DNA of 64,000 bases. It comes from Pseudonocardia sp. N23. Lineage in GTDB: Bacteria > Actinomycetota > Actinomycetes > Mycobacteriales > Pseudonocardiaceae. A program made the position numbers and the translations under genes. This document shows, one piece after another, positions 9,344 through 17,905 of the stretch. Each line of letters begins with the position of its first letter. Position 1 is the first letter of the stretch. The stretch spans positions 1 through 64,000 of the forward strand of contig NZ_BEGX01000137.1 in assembly GCF_002583555.1 (NCBI RefSeq), in the 5' to 3' direction. Below the pieces are notes generated by a model. That model worked only from the letters and a program-made list of their open reading frames with translations, ran no database searches and was not told where the DNA came from.

Positions 9344-10861
9344 TCAGAGGTCGTTGCCCGCGTAGGAGAGGTTGAAGCTCTTGTTGACCAGCGGGAAGTC
9401 GGGGACTATCGAGCCGGTCAGGGCTACCGGCAGCGCCGGCCAGTTCAGGAAGCTCGGGTCGACGACCTTGAGGCGTCGCACGGTCCCCTCGGGACCGAGT
9501 TCCACGCGATGGACGATGGTGCCGCGCCAGCCCTCGACGATCCCGACGCCCGATGCCGTGCCGCGAGCGGGCTGCGGTTGGTCGTGGTCGGCCGCCGCGG
9601 CGGCGGGTCGCGCGACCAGTGCGCTGATCATCGCGACGGAGTCGGCGAACTCCTCGGCGCGGATCAGGAACCGGGCCAGGACGTCCCCGCGGGCGTCCAC
9701 CCGACTCGGGTGCCGCGGCAGGCCCGCCACGGTCGGATGGTCGAAGCGGGCGTCTGCGGTCAGGCCGCTGGCCCGCGCGACGTAGCCGAGGGTGCCGAGG
9801 TCGGCCGCCTGCTGCTGGGTCAGGGCGGCTGTCCCGGCGAATCGGTCACGGACCACGCTGTGTCCGAGCGCGAGGTCGACGATCTCCGCGACGTCGGCGG
9901 CGATCCCCGCGAGCTCGGCCGGGTCGGGCAGCCGGACCGTCGCCGTGCCACCGAGCACCACAGCGCCGCGGAGCAGGCGGTGACCCGAGACCCGGTCGTT
10001 GACCCGCAGCAGTTGCTCCCTCACCCGCAGGGCATGGGCGTTGAGAATCCCGTGCCCCACGTCGTTGCACAGCGCACCGATGTCGGCGGCGTGGTTGTGG
10101 AGCCGCTCGAGCTCCAGCAGGACCGCCCGCACGACGCGGGCGTCCGCGCCGACGAGGGCCCCGGTCGCCTCCTCGACGGCCTGGCAGAACGCGAGGGCGT
10201 GTCCGACGGTGGTGTCGCCGCTGATCCGTTCGGCGATCGGCAGCGCGTCGGCGGGGGCGCGGCCCTCGACGTGCTTCTCGATCCCGCGGTGCACGAACCA
10301 CAGTCGCGCCTTGAGCTTGAGCACGGTCTCGCCGACGACCGAGAACCGGAAGTGGCCCGGGCCGATCATCCCGGCGTGCACCGGACCGACGGGGATCTCG
10401 TAGACGCCCGCGCCGTCGACGGTGCGGAACGGGTACGGGCCGTCGACGTCGCCGAACGCGGACGGCGGACCGGCGTCGGAACGCATCGGGTACCAGCCAC
10501 GTGGCCAGTGGAAGTGGCGCACCAGCCGCCGCGGCAGCGGATGCCCGTCGGGGACGATCCCGAACAGGTCGCGGGTCTCGCGCTCGAAGCGGCCGGCTGG
10601 GAAGGACAGGGCCGCGAGGCTGGGCACATGCGGCGTCGCCGGGTCCAGCGGAACGTGCAGTTCGGTGCGGGTGTCGGTGGTGGGGTCGGTGAACAGGTGC
10701 ACGACGCGCAGCCCGCCACCGGCCGGCCGGTCGTCGTGCCCGCCGACCAGGGCGAGCCGGAAGCCCTGGTCGAGCAGCTCAGCGGCGTGTCCGGGCAGTT
10801 CGCCGGGGGTCAGGGTGAGCCGGGCCCGGCGGGGCGGGGCCGGCTCCGCGAAGGTCGTCAT
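9344..10861 (-). CDS. hycE: Hydrogenase-related large subunit (HycE/Rv0087-like, NuoCD-like) without NiFe ligands
   Basis: The 505-residue protein fuses an N-terminal NuoC-like domain (about 1-120, with RFERETRDLFGI) to a NuoD/NiFe large-subunit-like domain (about 150-505, starting VGPVHAGMIGPGHFRFS). True group 4 hydrogenases carry two CxxC pairs that hold the NiFe centre. Here the first is replaced in RISGDTTVG (212-220) and the second in SFNLSYAGNDL at the C-terminus, so no NiFe centre can be built. This is the pattern of energy-converting hydrogenase-related (Ehr) complexes and of Mycobacterium tuberculosis Rv0087. The ATG at 10861 overlaps the upstream gene by 4 nt. It is the last gene of the operon. 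Confidence 0.88.
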   Translation of the reverse strand: MTTFAEPAPPRRARLTLTPGELPGHAAELLDQGFRLALVGGHDDRPAGGGLRVVHLFTDPTTDTRTELHVPLDPATPHVPSLAALSFPAGRFERETRDLFGIVPDGHPLPRRLVRHFHWPRGWYPMRSDAGPPSAFGDVDGPYPFRTVDGAGVYEIPVGPVHAGMIGPGHFRFSVVGETVLKLKARLWFVHRGIEKHVEGRAPADALPIAERISGDTTVGHALAFCQAVEEATGALVGADARVVRAVLLELERLHNHAADIGALCNDVGHGILNAHALRVREQLLRVNDRVSGHRLLRGAVVLGGTATVRLPDPAELAGIAADVAEIVDLALGHSVVRDRFAGTAALTQQQAADLGTLGYVARASGLTADARFDHPTVAGLPRHPSRVDARGDVLARFLIRAEEFADSVAMISALVARPAAAAADHDQPQPARGTASGVGIVEGWRGTIVHRVELGPEGTVRRLKVVDPSFLNWPALPVALTGSIVPDFPLVNKSFNLSYAGNDL

Positions 10862-12327
10862 GAGGCTCCGGTGAGGATGGCGGCGGCCGCGTCGATCAAT
10901 GTGGTGAGCGGCCCGGCCACCACCCCGACTGTCGCGCAGGCGGCCAGGCCGCCGACCATTGCGACGGTCGTGGAGCGGGCGGGCGGGCACGGGACCAGGG
11001 GTTGTTCGGGCGCCGCTCCGAGCAGCATCCGGCCGGTGTGGCCGACCAGCGCCGCCGCGATGACCACCACGAGGACCAGGGCGAGGGCGGTCGGCCAGCC
11101 CAGCGAGGCCTCGAAGCCGGCGCGGGCGATCCCGAACTCGCTGGCGAACAGGCTGAACGGGGGCAGCCCCACCAGCGCGAGCACTCCGAGGCCGACGCAG
11201 CCGGCGAGCACGGGGCGGCGCACCGCGAGCCCGCCGACCTCGTCGATCCGGCTGGTGCCGGTGAGCTGCAGGATCCGCCCTGCGCCGACGAACAGCACGC
11301 TCTTGACGAGGCCGTGGCCCAGCACGTGCAGCAGTACCGCCGCCGAGGCCAGGGGGCCACCGATCGCGGCGCCGAGTGCGAGGAGCCCGCTGTGCTCGAT
11401 GCTGGAGTAGGCGAGCATCCGCTTGTAGTCGCGCTGGGCGATCAGCAGCGACGCCGACACCAGCAGTGTGGCCAGTGCCGCGGCGAGCAGCAGCACCCGC
11501 ACGAACGTCGGTCCGAGCGCACCGTCGGCGATGACCTTGACCCGCAGGATCGCGTAGAACGACACCGACAACAGCACCCCCGACATCAACGCCGACACCG
11601 GGGCAGGGGCCTGGCTGTGGGCGTCGGGAAGCCAGGCGTGCAACGGGGCGAGGCCGGCTTTCGCGCCGAACCCCAGGACGATGAGCAGGACGGCGAGGCG
11701 GGTCACGTCCGGGTCGAGTGCCGACGCGCCGGCGGCCAGCGCCGCCCAGTCGAGTCCTGCGCCGGTCCCGGAGTGTGCCGAGGCCTGGTTGAGCACGACG
11801 AGACCGAGCAGCGCCAGGGCGATCCCGGTCGAGCAGATCACGACGTACTTCCACGCGGCCTCGACGGCCGCCCGGGTCCGCCGCTGCCCGACGAGGAACG
11901 CGGTGACGATCGTCGTCGCCTCCACGGCCACCCAGACCACGCCGAGGTCGGCGGCCAGTACCGCGAGCGTCATCGCTGCGAGGAACGCCTGGACCAGGAC
12001 GGCGTGCCGGCGCGCGTCGCGCCGGTCGATCCGGCCCGCGGCGAGCTCGGTGGCGAGATGGGCCGGGGTGGCCAGCGCGACGATCGTGGCGACCGACGCG
12101 ATCACGATCAGCATGAACGCGCTGAGCGCGTCGACCCGAAGCAGCCCGGCGACCATGACGGGGCCGTCGTCCACGACCAGGCGGGCCAGCAGCACGGCGG
12201 CCGCCAGGCACAACACCGCCGACACCACGGCGACGGGAGCGCTCGGCCGTCGCCATCCGGCCGCCGCGTACATGGCCGCGGCCATCACCGGGACGGCGAG
12301 GGGGATCAGCAGTAGCAGGGTGGACAT
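10858..12327 (-). CDS. hycQ: Hydrogenase-4-type membrane subunit (HycQ/HyfF, antiporter-like)
   Basis: This is a 489-residue antiporter-like (NuoL/M/N family) membrane subunit with about 14 hydrophobic helices. The conserved proton-channel segments are present: a charged helix with EATTI, the GFGAKAGLAPLHAWLPDAHSQAP loop with its lysine, and HVLGHGLVKSVLFVGAG. These residues form the proton path in Mrp-type subunits, so ion pumping seems possible. It overlaps the hycE start by 4 nt and the hycP stop by 1 nt. The name follows M. tuberculosis Rv0086, which occupies the same position in the same gene order. Confidence 0.85.
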   Translation of the reverse strand: MSTLLLLIPLAVPVMAAAMYAAAGWRRPSAPVAVVSAVLCLAAAVLLARLVVDDGPVMVAGLLRVDALSAFMLIVIASVATIVALATPAHLATELAAGRIDRRDARRHAVLVQAFLAAMTLAVLAADLGVVWVAVEATTIVTAFLVGQRRTRAAVEAAWKYVVICSTGIALALLGLVVLNQASAHSGTGAGLDWAALAAGASALDPDVTRLAVLLIVLGFGAKAGLAPLHAWLPDAHSQAPAPVSALMSGVLLSVSFYAILRVKVIADGALGPTFVRVLLLAAALATLLVSASLLIAQRDYKRMLAYSSIEHSGLLALGAAIGGPLASAAVLLHVLGHGLVKSVLFVGAGRILQLTGTSRIDEVGGLAVRRPVLAGCVGLGVLALVGLPPFSLFASEFGIARAGFEASLGWPTALALVLVVVIAAALVGHTGRMLLGAAPEQPLVPCPPARSTTVAMVGGLAACATVGVVAGPLTTLIDAAAAILTGAS

Positions 12328-12998
12328 CAGTCGTGCAGCTCCCGCAGGGCGCTCAGGTCGGTGTCGCCGAAGGTCTCCCGGATCCGCCCGGTGAGCACGT
12401 GCAGAACCCCCGCGACCAGCAGCACATCCAGCGCGATACCGGCCTCGACGAGCAGGCCGATCCCCGCGGTGGTCAGGAACGCCACTGCGGTGATCCCGTT
12501 GTCCATCAACAGGAACCCGACGACCTGGGAGACGGCGTGGCGGCGGGTGACCATCACCATCAGCCCGATCAGCACCACCGCGACCGCGACCGGCACCGCC
12601 CGTGTCGCGGGTGACGGGTCGAGCGCCACCAGCGGTACCGAGACGGCCAGGGCCAGGAGGGTGAGTGCGGCCGCGGCGAGCAGGGACGCGGCGACGTTGA
12701 GCATCGGGGTGGTCTCACGGCGCACCGGTCCGGCGCCGGCGAGGCTGCGGCGTACCAACAGCGGCAGCACGACGCCCCGTAACACCAGTAACCCCAGCGC
12801 GACCAGCCCGAGCTCGACGGACCGCTGCGCGGAGGCGAGCACGGCCACGAGCCCGGCGAGCGCGACGCCCTGGAGCGCGAACACGCGCAGGATGACCGAC
12901 AGCTCGCGGCGCCACACCACGAGCACGGCCGTGAGCAGCAGGGCGCCGGCGGCGATGTCGAGCAGCTGCACGGTGAGCCCACTCATCTCGATACCCAT
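12327..12998 (-). CDS. hycP: Hydrogenase-4 component E-like membrane protein (NuoK-related)
   Basis: The 223-residue protein is made of about six to seven hydrophobic helices and matches HyfE/HycP, whose core is NuoK-like. Signature parts are the QVVGFLLMDNGITAVAF helix near residues 160-175 and the C-terminal IRETFGDTDLSALRELHD tail. It would sit between the NuoH-like and antiporter-like subunits in the membrane arm. The start MGIEMSGL overlaps nothing; 16 nt separate it from the hycD stop upstream in the transcript. An internal ATG five codons later is an alternative start. Confidence 0.8.
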   Translation of the reverse strand: MGIEMSGLTVQLLDIAAGALLLTAVLVVWRRELSVILRVFALQGVALAGLVAVLASAQRSVELGLVALGLLVLRGVVLPLLVRRSLAGAGPVRRETTPMLNVAASLLAAAALTLLALAVSVPLVALDPSPATRAVPVAVAVVLIGLMVMVTRRHAVSQVVGFLLMDNGITAVAFLTTAGIGLLVEAGIALDVLLVAGVLHVLTGRIRETFGDTDLSALRELHD

Positions 12999-13014
12999 CA
13001 GACCGGAACCTCCA

Positions 13015-13962
13015 TCACACGAGCACGTAGGCGGTGGTGACGGACAGGAGCGCCAGCAGGAACGACCCGGCCAGGAGCTCGGGCACGCGGAACAGGCGCA
13101 GCTTCGCGAGGAACACCTCGGCCAGGGCGAGCGCCGCGGCCAGCAGCGTCACCTTCACCGCGAACGCGGCCACCCCGACGGCGAGCGCCGCCACGCCGGG
13201 ACCGGTGGCGACCCCCCACGGGACGAACAGGTTCGCCAGCAGCCCCAGGTAGACCGACAGCCGCATCGCTGAGCCGAGTTCGACGAGCGCGAGGTCGGGG
13301 CCCGCGTACTCCAGCACCATCGCCTCGTGCACCATCGTGAGCTCCAGGTGGGTGGCCGGGTTGTCGACCGGCAACCGGCCGGTCTCGGCGACGATCACCA
13401 CCACGAGGGCGACGGCAGCGAGCAGGCTCGCCGGTGAGACGAGCCGGGCGGGATCGTCGAGGACCGATCCGACGATGGCCGAGAGGTTCGTCGAGCCGGC
13501 CCGCACCGACAGAGCGAAGATCGCCACCAGCACGGTCGGTTCGACGAGCGCGAGGATCGTGACCTCGCGGCTGGCACCCATCCCGCCGAACGCAGTGCCG
13601 GTGTCGATGCCGGCCAGGGCGATCATGACCGTGCCGAGTGCCAGCAGCGCGACGACGACGAACAGGTCGGCCACCGCCGGCAGCGCCGACGCGGTCGTCA
13701 CGAACGGCGCGACGACCGCGACGACGAGCGTCGTCGCCACAAGCAGCACCGGTGCGGAGCGGTAGATCTCCGACGTGCCGCGCGGGGACGCGGGCTGTTT
13801 GCGCAGCTGTTTGCGCAGGTCGCGCCACGGCTGGGCGACACCGGCGCCCGCCCTGCCCTCGAGCCGGGCCCGGATCTGGCGCATCAGCCCCACCACGAGC
13901 GGTGCGCCGCCGACGATCACGACGGCCTGCAGGACCCCACCGGCGACGCCGAGCGGGTTCAC
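13015..13962 (-). CDS. hycD: HycD/NuoH-like membrane anchor subunit
   Basis: This is a 315-residue homologue of NuoH/HyfC/HycD, the membrane subunit that links the peripheral arm to the antiporter-like subunits. Cytoplasmic loops are recognisable: QPWRDLRKQLRKQ near residue 45, the AETGRLPVDNPATHLELTMVHEAMVLEY block that in NuoH lines the quinone/E-channel, and LRLFRVPELLAGSF near the C-terminus. The chosen start is the GTG at 13962 (VNPLGVAGG), which overlaps the hyfB stop by 4 nt; upstream frame lacks similarity. It corresponds to M. tuberculosis Rv0084 by order and size. Confidence 0.87.
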   Translation of the reverse strand: MNPLGVAGGVLQAVVIVGGAPLVVGLMRQIRARLEGRAGAGVAQPWRDLRKQLRKQPASPRGTSEIYRSAPVLLVATTLVVAVVAPFVTTASALPAVADLFVVVALLALGTVMIALAGIDTGTAFGGMGASREVTILALVEPTVLVAIFALSVRAGSTNLSAIVGSVLDDPARLVSPASLLAAVALVVVIVAETGRLPVDNPATHLELTMVHEAMVLEYAGPDLALVELGSAMRLSVYLGLLANLFVPWGVATGPGVAALAVGVAAFAVKVTLLAAALALAEVFLAKLRLFRVPELLAGSFLLALLSVTTAYVLV

Positions 13963-15974
13963 CGGGTCACCACGAGCATCACGAACGCCCCGCACAGCAC
14001 GGCGAAGCCGAACCCCAGGTAGAGGTGGACGCTGCCGGTGGCCAGCCGTCGTCCGGCCCGCCCCCACGCCGCGACGGCGGCGAGCACCGGCTCGTAGAGG
14101 CGCCGTTCGATCCGGTCCGGCACCCGGCGTCGGTAGGCCACGGCCTCCACGAGGTACTGCGACTCCCGGTGGTGGGTCACCTCGATGTCCTGGACCGGCT
14201 GCAGGACGTTGTCGAACACTCGTTGCAGCGGTTCGGCGAACGACGTTGCCGTGTACTGCATGCGCTCGGTCAGCGGGCCGCCGCCGCAGTCCCACAGCCG
14301 GGTCTCCCGGCGCGCCGGACGGGCCGCCGACACCCTCACGAGTACGACGACCACAACGCAGCCGGCCACCAGTGCGGCGGCGAGCAGCACCGGCGACATC
14401 GCGCCGGCAACCCCGTCGAGCTCGATCGTGACGGCGCCGGACACCGGCGGGCCGGTGCGGGTCAGGGTGCCGGCGACCTGTGCGAGTGCGGGCAGCACCA
14501 ACATCGGGGCGATCGCCAGCCCGACACACGCGGCTGCAGCCAGCGCCATCCCGGCGAGCATGGTCGGCGGGCTCTCGCGCGCGCCGGCCGCACCACTGCC
14601 TCGCGGGCGGGCGAGGAATCCCACGCCGAACGCCTTGACGAAGGTGGCGACCGCCAGCCCGGCGGTCAGCGCCACGGCCGCCACCCCCAGCGGCAGGACG
14701 ATCGAGGCCACCACGCCCGCTGCCGGCAGGCCGTGGACCAGCGACTGCAGCAGCAGCCACTCGCTGACGAACGCCGTTCCCGGCGGGAGCGCCGACGCGG
14801 CGAGCGCGCCGAGGCCGAACGCCGCCGTCGTCGCCGGCATCCGGGCGCGGAGCCCGCCGAGGGCGTCGAGGTCGCGGGTGCCGGTCGCGTGCAGCACCGA
14901 ACCTGCCGACAGGAACAGCAGGGTCTTGAACGCGGCGTGGCCGATGACGTGCAGCAGGGCTGCGGTTAGGGCCAGTGCCGCCAGCACCGCCTCGCCGTCG
15001 ACGGTGAACAGTCCGCACGCACCGACGCCGACGAGGACGAGACCCATGTTCTCGGTGGTGGAGTGGCCGAGCAGCCGCTTGAGGTCGCCGGCGACGACGG
15101 CTTGCAGGATCCCGTACACCGCCGAGACGGCTCCGACGGCGAGGGTGAGCAGCCACCACCAGCGCGGTCCGCCGCCGAGCAGGTCGATCCCGACCCGCAC
15201 GACGCCGTAGACGCCGAGGTTGACCATCGCCGCAGACATCAGCGCGGACACGTGACTCGGCGCCTCGGGATGCGCCCGCGGGAGCCACGCGTGCAGCGGC
15301 ACGATCCCGGCCTTGGACCCGAAGCCGACCAGGCAGGCCATGAAGGCCAGCCCGGCCACCGCGGGCGGGAGGCCGGGAGCCGCGGCGCGGATGGCGGCGA
15401 AGGAGCCGCCGTCGGCGGGACCGGCGGCGACCAGCAGCCCGACCAGGATCGCGACGAACCCGAGATGGGTCATCACGGCGTACCAGAGGCCTGCCGAGGC
15501 GACCGCGGGCCGGCGCCGGTGCTCGGCCAGCACGAGGATCAGCGAGGACAGCGCCATCAGTTCCCAGCACAGTCCGAACGTGCCGACCCCACCGGCGGCG
15601 GGCACCAGCAGCAGGGACAGGACGAACATGGGGAACGCGGCCTGGACGGCCCGCCCGTCGAGGCCGTGGCGGGCGTACCCGATCCCGTAGATCCCGGCCG
15701 CCACCGCGACCGCGCCGGCGACGGCGAGGAACACCCCCGACAGCCCGTCCACGGCCAGGTCCACCCCGGCCAGCGGCAGGACGGCCGGGAGGTGGACCGA
15801 CCAGGTGACGCCCGTGACCGCGGCGATCCCGGCGGTGAGGCCGAGTGCCCCGGCCACGGCGACGCACGCCCCGGTCACCCCAGGCCGGGCGGGGCGGGGG
15901 ACGAGGAGGGCTGCCACCGTCCCGGCCAGCCCGACGGCCACCGCGGCAGCGAGCCCGAATTCGACCGGGTTCAT
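13959..15974 (-). CDS. hyfB: Hydrogenase-4 component B-like proton-translocating subunit (HyfB)
   Basis: The 671-residue protein has the same length as Escherichia coli HyfB and contains about 16 hydrophobic helices. The antiporter-family core includes CWELMALSS, the GSKAGIVPLHAWLPRAHPEAPSHVSALMS loop, and HVIGHAAFKTLLFLSAGSVLHATGT. The C-terminal extension with CGGGPLTERMQYTATSFAEPLQRVF is typical of HyfB/HycC subunits. The ATG at 15974 is used and overlaps the hyfI stop by 4 nt. Together with HycQ it gives the complex two antiporter-like modules. Confidence 0.88.
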   Translation of the reverse strand: MNPVEFGLAAAVAVGLAGTVAALLVPRPARPGVTGACVAVAGALGLTAGIAAVTGVTWSVHLPAVLPLAGVDLAVDGLSGVFLAVAGAVAVAAGIYGIGYARHGLDGRAVQAAFPMFVLSLLLVPAAGGVGTFGLCWELMALSSLILVLAEHRRRPAVASAGLWYAVMTHLGFVAILVGLLVAAGPADGGSFAAIRAAAPGLPPAVAGLAFMACLVGFGSKAGIVPLHAWLPRAHPEAPSHVSALMSAAMVNLGVYGVVRVGIDLLGGGPRWWWLLTLAVGAVSAVYGILQAVVAGDLKRLLGHSTTENMGLVLVGVGACGLFTVDGEAVLAALALTAALLHVIGHAAFKTLLFLSAGSVLHATGTRDLDALGGLRARMPATTAAFGLGALAASALPPGTAFVSEWLLLQSLVHGLPAAGVVASIVLPLGVAAVALTAGLAVATFVKAFGVGFLARPRGSGAAGARESPPTMLAGMALAAAACVGLAIAPMLVLPALAQVAGTLTRTGPPVSGAVTIELDGVAGAMSPVLLAAALVAGCVVVVVLVRVSAARPARRETRLWDCGGGPLTERMQYTATSFAEPLQRVFDNVLQPVQDIEVTHHRESQYLVEAVAYRRRVPDRIERRLYEPVLAAVAAWGRAGRRLATGSVHLYLGFGFAVLCGAFVMLVVTR

Positions 15975-16450
15975 CGACCGGTCAGGGTGCGCAACGCCTC
16001 GACGATCGCCTCCGGGCGCGGTGGGCAGCCGGCCACCTCGAGGTCGACGGGCACGATGTCGTGTACCGCGCCGACGACGCCGTAGGCCCCGGTGAAGGCC
16101 CCGCAGTCGCGGGCGCAGTCGCCGACGGCGACCACGACCTTCGGTGCCGACACCGCTTCGAAGGTCCTGCGCAGCGGCTCGGCCATGTTTCTCGTCACCG
16201 CACCCGTGACCAGCAGCGCGTCGGCGTGGCGGGGTGAGGCGACCAGCCGGGCGCCGTAGCGCTCCGCGTCGTACACCGGCCCGAACGCGCTCCCGATCTC
16301 GATCTCGCAGCCGTTGCACGAACCGGCGTCGACGTGGCGGATCTGGACCGAGCCGGCGAGCTCGGACGTCAGCGGGGTCGGTCGGTCGGCCGACGGCGGC
16401 GGCTCGGCCACTCGGCCGGTTCGCCGGATCTTGCGCCAAAGGCTCAGCAC
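15971..16450 (-). CDS. hyfI: HyfI/NuoB-like small subunit with N2-type 4Fe-4S ligands
   Basis: The 159-residue protein belongs to the NuoB/HyfI family. Cysteines C45 and C48 (SCNGCE), C112 (GDCARDC, which also has C116) and C142 (GCPPRP) match the ligands of the N2-type 4Fe-4S cluster next to the quinone or active site. The length equals that of M. tuberculosis Rv0082 and is shorter than E. coli HyfI. No NuoI/HyfH-like 8Fe ferredoxin subunit is encoded nearby, so this cluster may be the only Fe-S centre of the complex. First gene after the ArsR regulator, with about 80 nt between them. Confidence 0.87.
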   Translation of the reverse strand: MLSLWRKIRRTGRVAEPPPSADRPTPLTSELAGSVQIRHVDAGSCNGCEIEIGSAFGPVYDAERYGARLVASPRHADALLVTGAVTRNMAEPLRRTFEAVSAPKVVVAVGDCARDCGAFTGAYGVVGAVHDIVPVDLEVAGCPPRPEAIVEALRTLTGR

Positions 16451-16529
16451 GCGACGTCCCGCGAGTCCGCTCCGGACGGTGTCTGCGGGGCGGGCGGCCT
16501 GACCGAAGGCGCGGAGAGCAGGTACCTGA

Positions 16530-16856
16530 TCACGGCAGGCGGAGCTCGTCGAGCAACTCGGCCTGCCCCGACAGCACCCCGGTCAGGATGGCCCTGGCGA
16601 TCGCGAGCAACTCCGAAACCCGGGGACCGGTGACCGAGTAGTACACCGATGAACCTTCCCGTCGAGTGGTCACCAGGCCGGCTCGGCGCAGCACCGCCAA
16701 CTGCTGTGACAAGTTGGCGGGCTCGATGTCGATCTCGGCGACGAGCTCCGACACCCCGTGTTCGCGGACGCTCAGCAACTCCAGAACCCGGATTCGAACC
16801 GGATGTCCGAGAGTCTTGAAGAACTCGGCTTTTGCCTGGTAGAGGGGCCTGCTCAC
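16530..16856 (-). CDS. ArsR-family regulator of the hydrogenase-related operon (Rv0081-like)
   Basis: This is a winged helix-turn-helix ArsR/SmtB regulator of 108 residues from the GTG at 16856 (VSRPLYQAKAEFFKTLGHP), a start that matches Rv0081-type proteins. The recognition helix region is EPANLSQQLAVLRRAGLV, followed by the wing RREGSSVYYSV. No metal-binding cysteine motif is visible. Alternative upstream starts at 16919 (ATG) and 16931 would put an A/T-rich promoter-like stretch inside the gene, so I prefer the shorter form. It heads the six-gene cluster on the same strand, exactly as Rv0081 heads Rv0082-Rv0087. Confidence 0.82.
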   Translation of the reverse strand: MSRPLYQAKAEFFKTLGHPVRIRVLELLSVREHGVSELVAEIDIEPANLSQQLAVLRRAGLVTTRREGSSVYYSVTGPRVSELLAIARAILTGVLSGQAELLDELRLP

Positions 16857-16879
16857 CGGATCCGTCCATCGTCGGGTGG

Positions 16880-16925
16880 TCAACACACAGATTTCATAGT
16901 TGCGTAAAATGGAAACCATACAATC
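16880..16925 (-). promoter_or_regulatory. A/T-rich promoter/operator candidate before the ArsR-hyf operon
   Basis: This short stretch is markedly A/T-richer than its surroundings and lies just upstream of the ArsR start. Read on the minus strand it contains TTTCCAT, then TTTACGCAAC, then TATGAAA, an imperfect inverted arrangement around TTACGCAA. Autoregulation by an operator in this place is known for Rv0081-type regulators. The exact promoter elements are uncertain. Confidence 0.35.
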
Positions 16926-17160
16926 CTGCACATCAGCAGTCGTCGCCGGGGATGACCTCGGCGCCCACCCGGCGCTGGGACGCCTGCTCGGATCGCGGAT
17001 GGACCGCCGCGGCCTGGGCTGAGGCCTCGAGGGCAGACCGGGGAAGGTCTCTGCCGGCCCGGTTCAACGCAGCTCACACGAGCGATTCCCCGTGCAGGAC
17101 GGGGCCAGCGCTCGATTCCCCTCGTCCCCACGACGCCGGCCAGTATGTCTGCCTGAAGAA

Positions 17161-17538
17161 CTACGGGAGCGGGACGAGAACGTTCTGCGCCGGACCGCTC
17201 TCCGTGGCGCTCCAGATCGTCTGGCCGTCTTCGGTCACCACCACGTGGACGGGGTCGGTGTTCGAGAAGTTGATCGTGAGGTCGGCGGCCGGTCCGTCTT
17301 CGGCGTGCAGGTTCATCGTCAGATGGTTGGTGTCTTCCAGGCAGTCGACGATGCCACCGTGCGCCTGCGCGGGAGTGAGCTCGGTGTCGGCGACCCGCTG
17401 GCGGGTGTCGGTCACCGTCACGTCGACGGTGCCGGCGGGACCGGCCGTCGGTGTCGCTGCACAGGCGACGCCCGCTCCCAGCCCGGTGAGCGCGGCGGCG
17501 GCGAGAACGACGGCGACGGACTTCACGAGCAGGCTCAT
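17161..17538 (-). CDS. Small secreted protein of unknown function
   Basis: The 125-residue product begins with a clear Sec signal peptide: MSLLVK, a hydrophobic core of alanine, leucine and valine, and a likely cleavage after GVACA at about residue 27. The mature part of about 98 residues is acidic and polar, with one cysteine (DCLEDT), and looks like a small beta-sandwich (TVDVTVTDTRQ, DLTINFSNTDPVHVVVTED). I do not recognise the family. A purine-rich ribosome site precedes the ATG at 17538. It stands alone between two ArsR-type units. Confidence 0.65.
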   Translation of the reverse strand: MSLLVKSVAVVLAAAALTGLGAGVACAATPTAGPAGTVDVTVTDTRQRVADTELTPAQAHGGIVDCLEDTNHLTMNLHAEDGPAADLTINFSNTDPVHVVVTEDGQTIWSATESGPAQNVLVPLP

Positions 17539-17905
17539 GGTGGGCTCCTCCAGGTCGTGGTGACGGACTCGATCCGCCTGTCACCACAGTGCTCTGACCC
17601 GGGCGGCCTCCCTGTCCGGTGATCTGTCGATCCGGGGACGACCCTGCTGTCCGCCGATCGCCCGACAGGGGGCAACGTCGTCCGGGTGTGGACCCTCGCC
17701 GCCGCCGGCCGCGCCGAGGCCCGCAACGAGCCGGCGCCGGACGACGGTCCCGTCACCGCCGATCGCACGGATGAGGTGGCGCCGGGCGGCGGCGGGGCGG
17801 GTCGTCGCTGGTGTCTCACATTGCTGACATGTTCAGACTGCGGGGCGCAGCGTCCGCTATGGTCCAATCATGTCAGCGGTGGATGACACGTCAGGGAGGC
17901 GGGAC
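17539..17905. other. Intergenic region between the secreted protein and the nitrile-module ArsR gene
   Basis: No gene is supported in these 367 bp. The right third contains the inverted repeats described separately at 17823-17877, a possible -10 hexamer TATGGT at 17858-17863, and the ribosome site GGAGG at 17895-17899 for the ArsR gene. The left two thirds show no structure I can support. Confidence 0.4.
17823..17877 (+). promoter_or_regulatory. Operator candidate: GCTGACATG / CATGTCAGC inverted repeat around the ArsR promoter
   Basis: GCTGACATG at 17823-17831 and CATGTCAGC at 17869-17877 are perfect inverted copies 37 bp apart. The first lies inside its own short palindrome CTGACATGTTCAG (17824-17836). 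They flank the likely promoter of the ArsR gene that starts at 17906, which fits an autoregulatory operator pair bound by the dimeric regulator, possibly with looping. Confidence 0.5.

Noticed and set aside
9344..16450. Functional formate hydrogenlyase or hydrogenase
   Set aside because: The NiFe-binding cysteines are absent from the large subunit, and there are no formate dehydrogenase, ferredoxin-subunit or maturation genes nearby.
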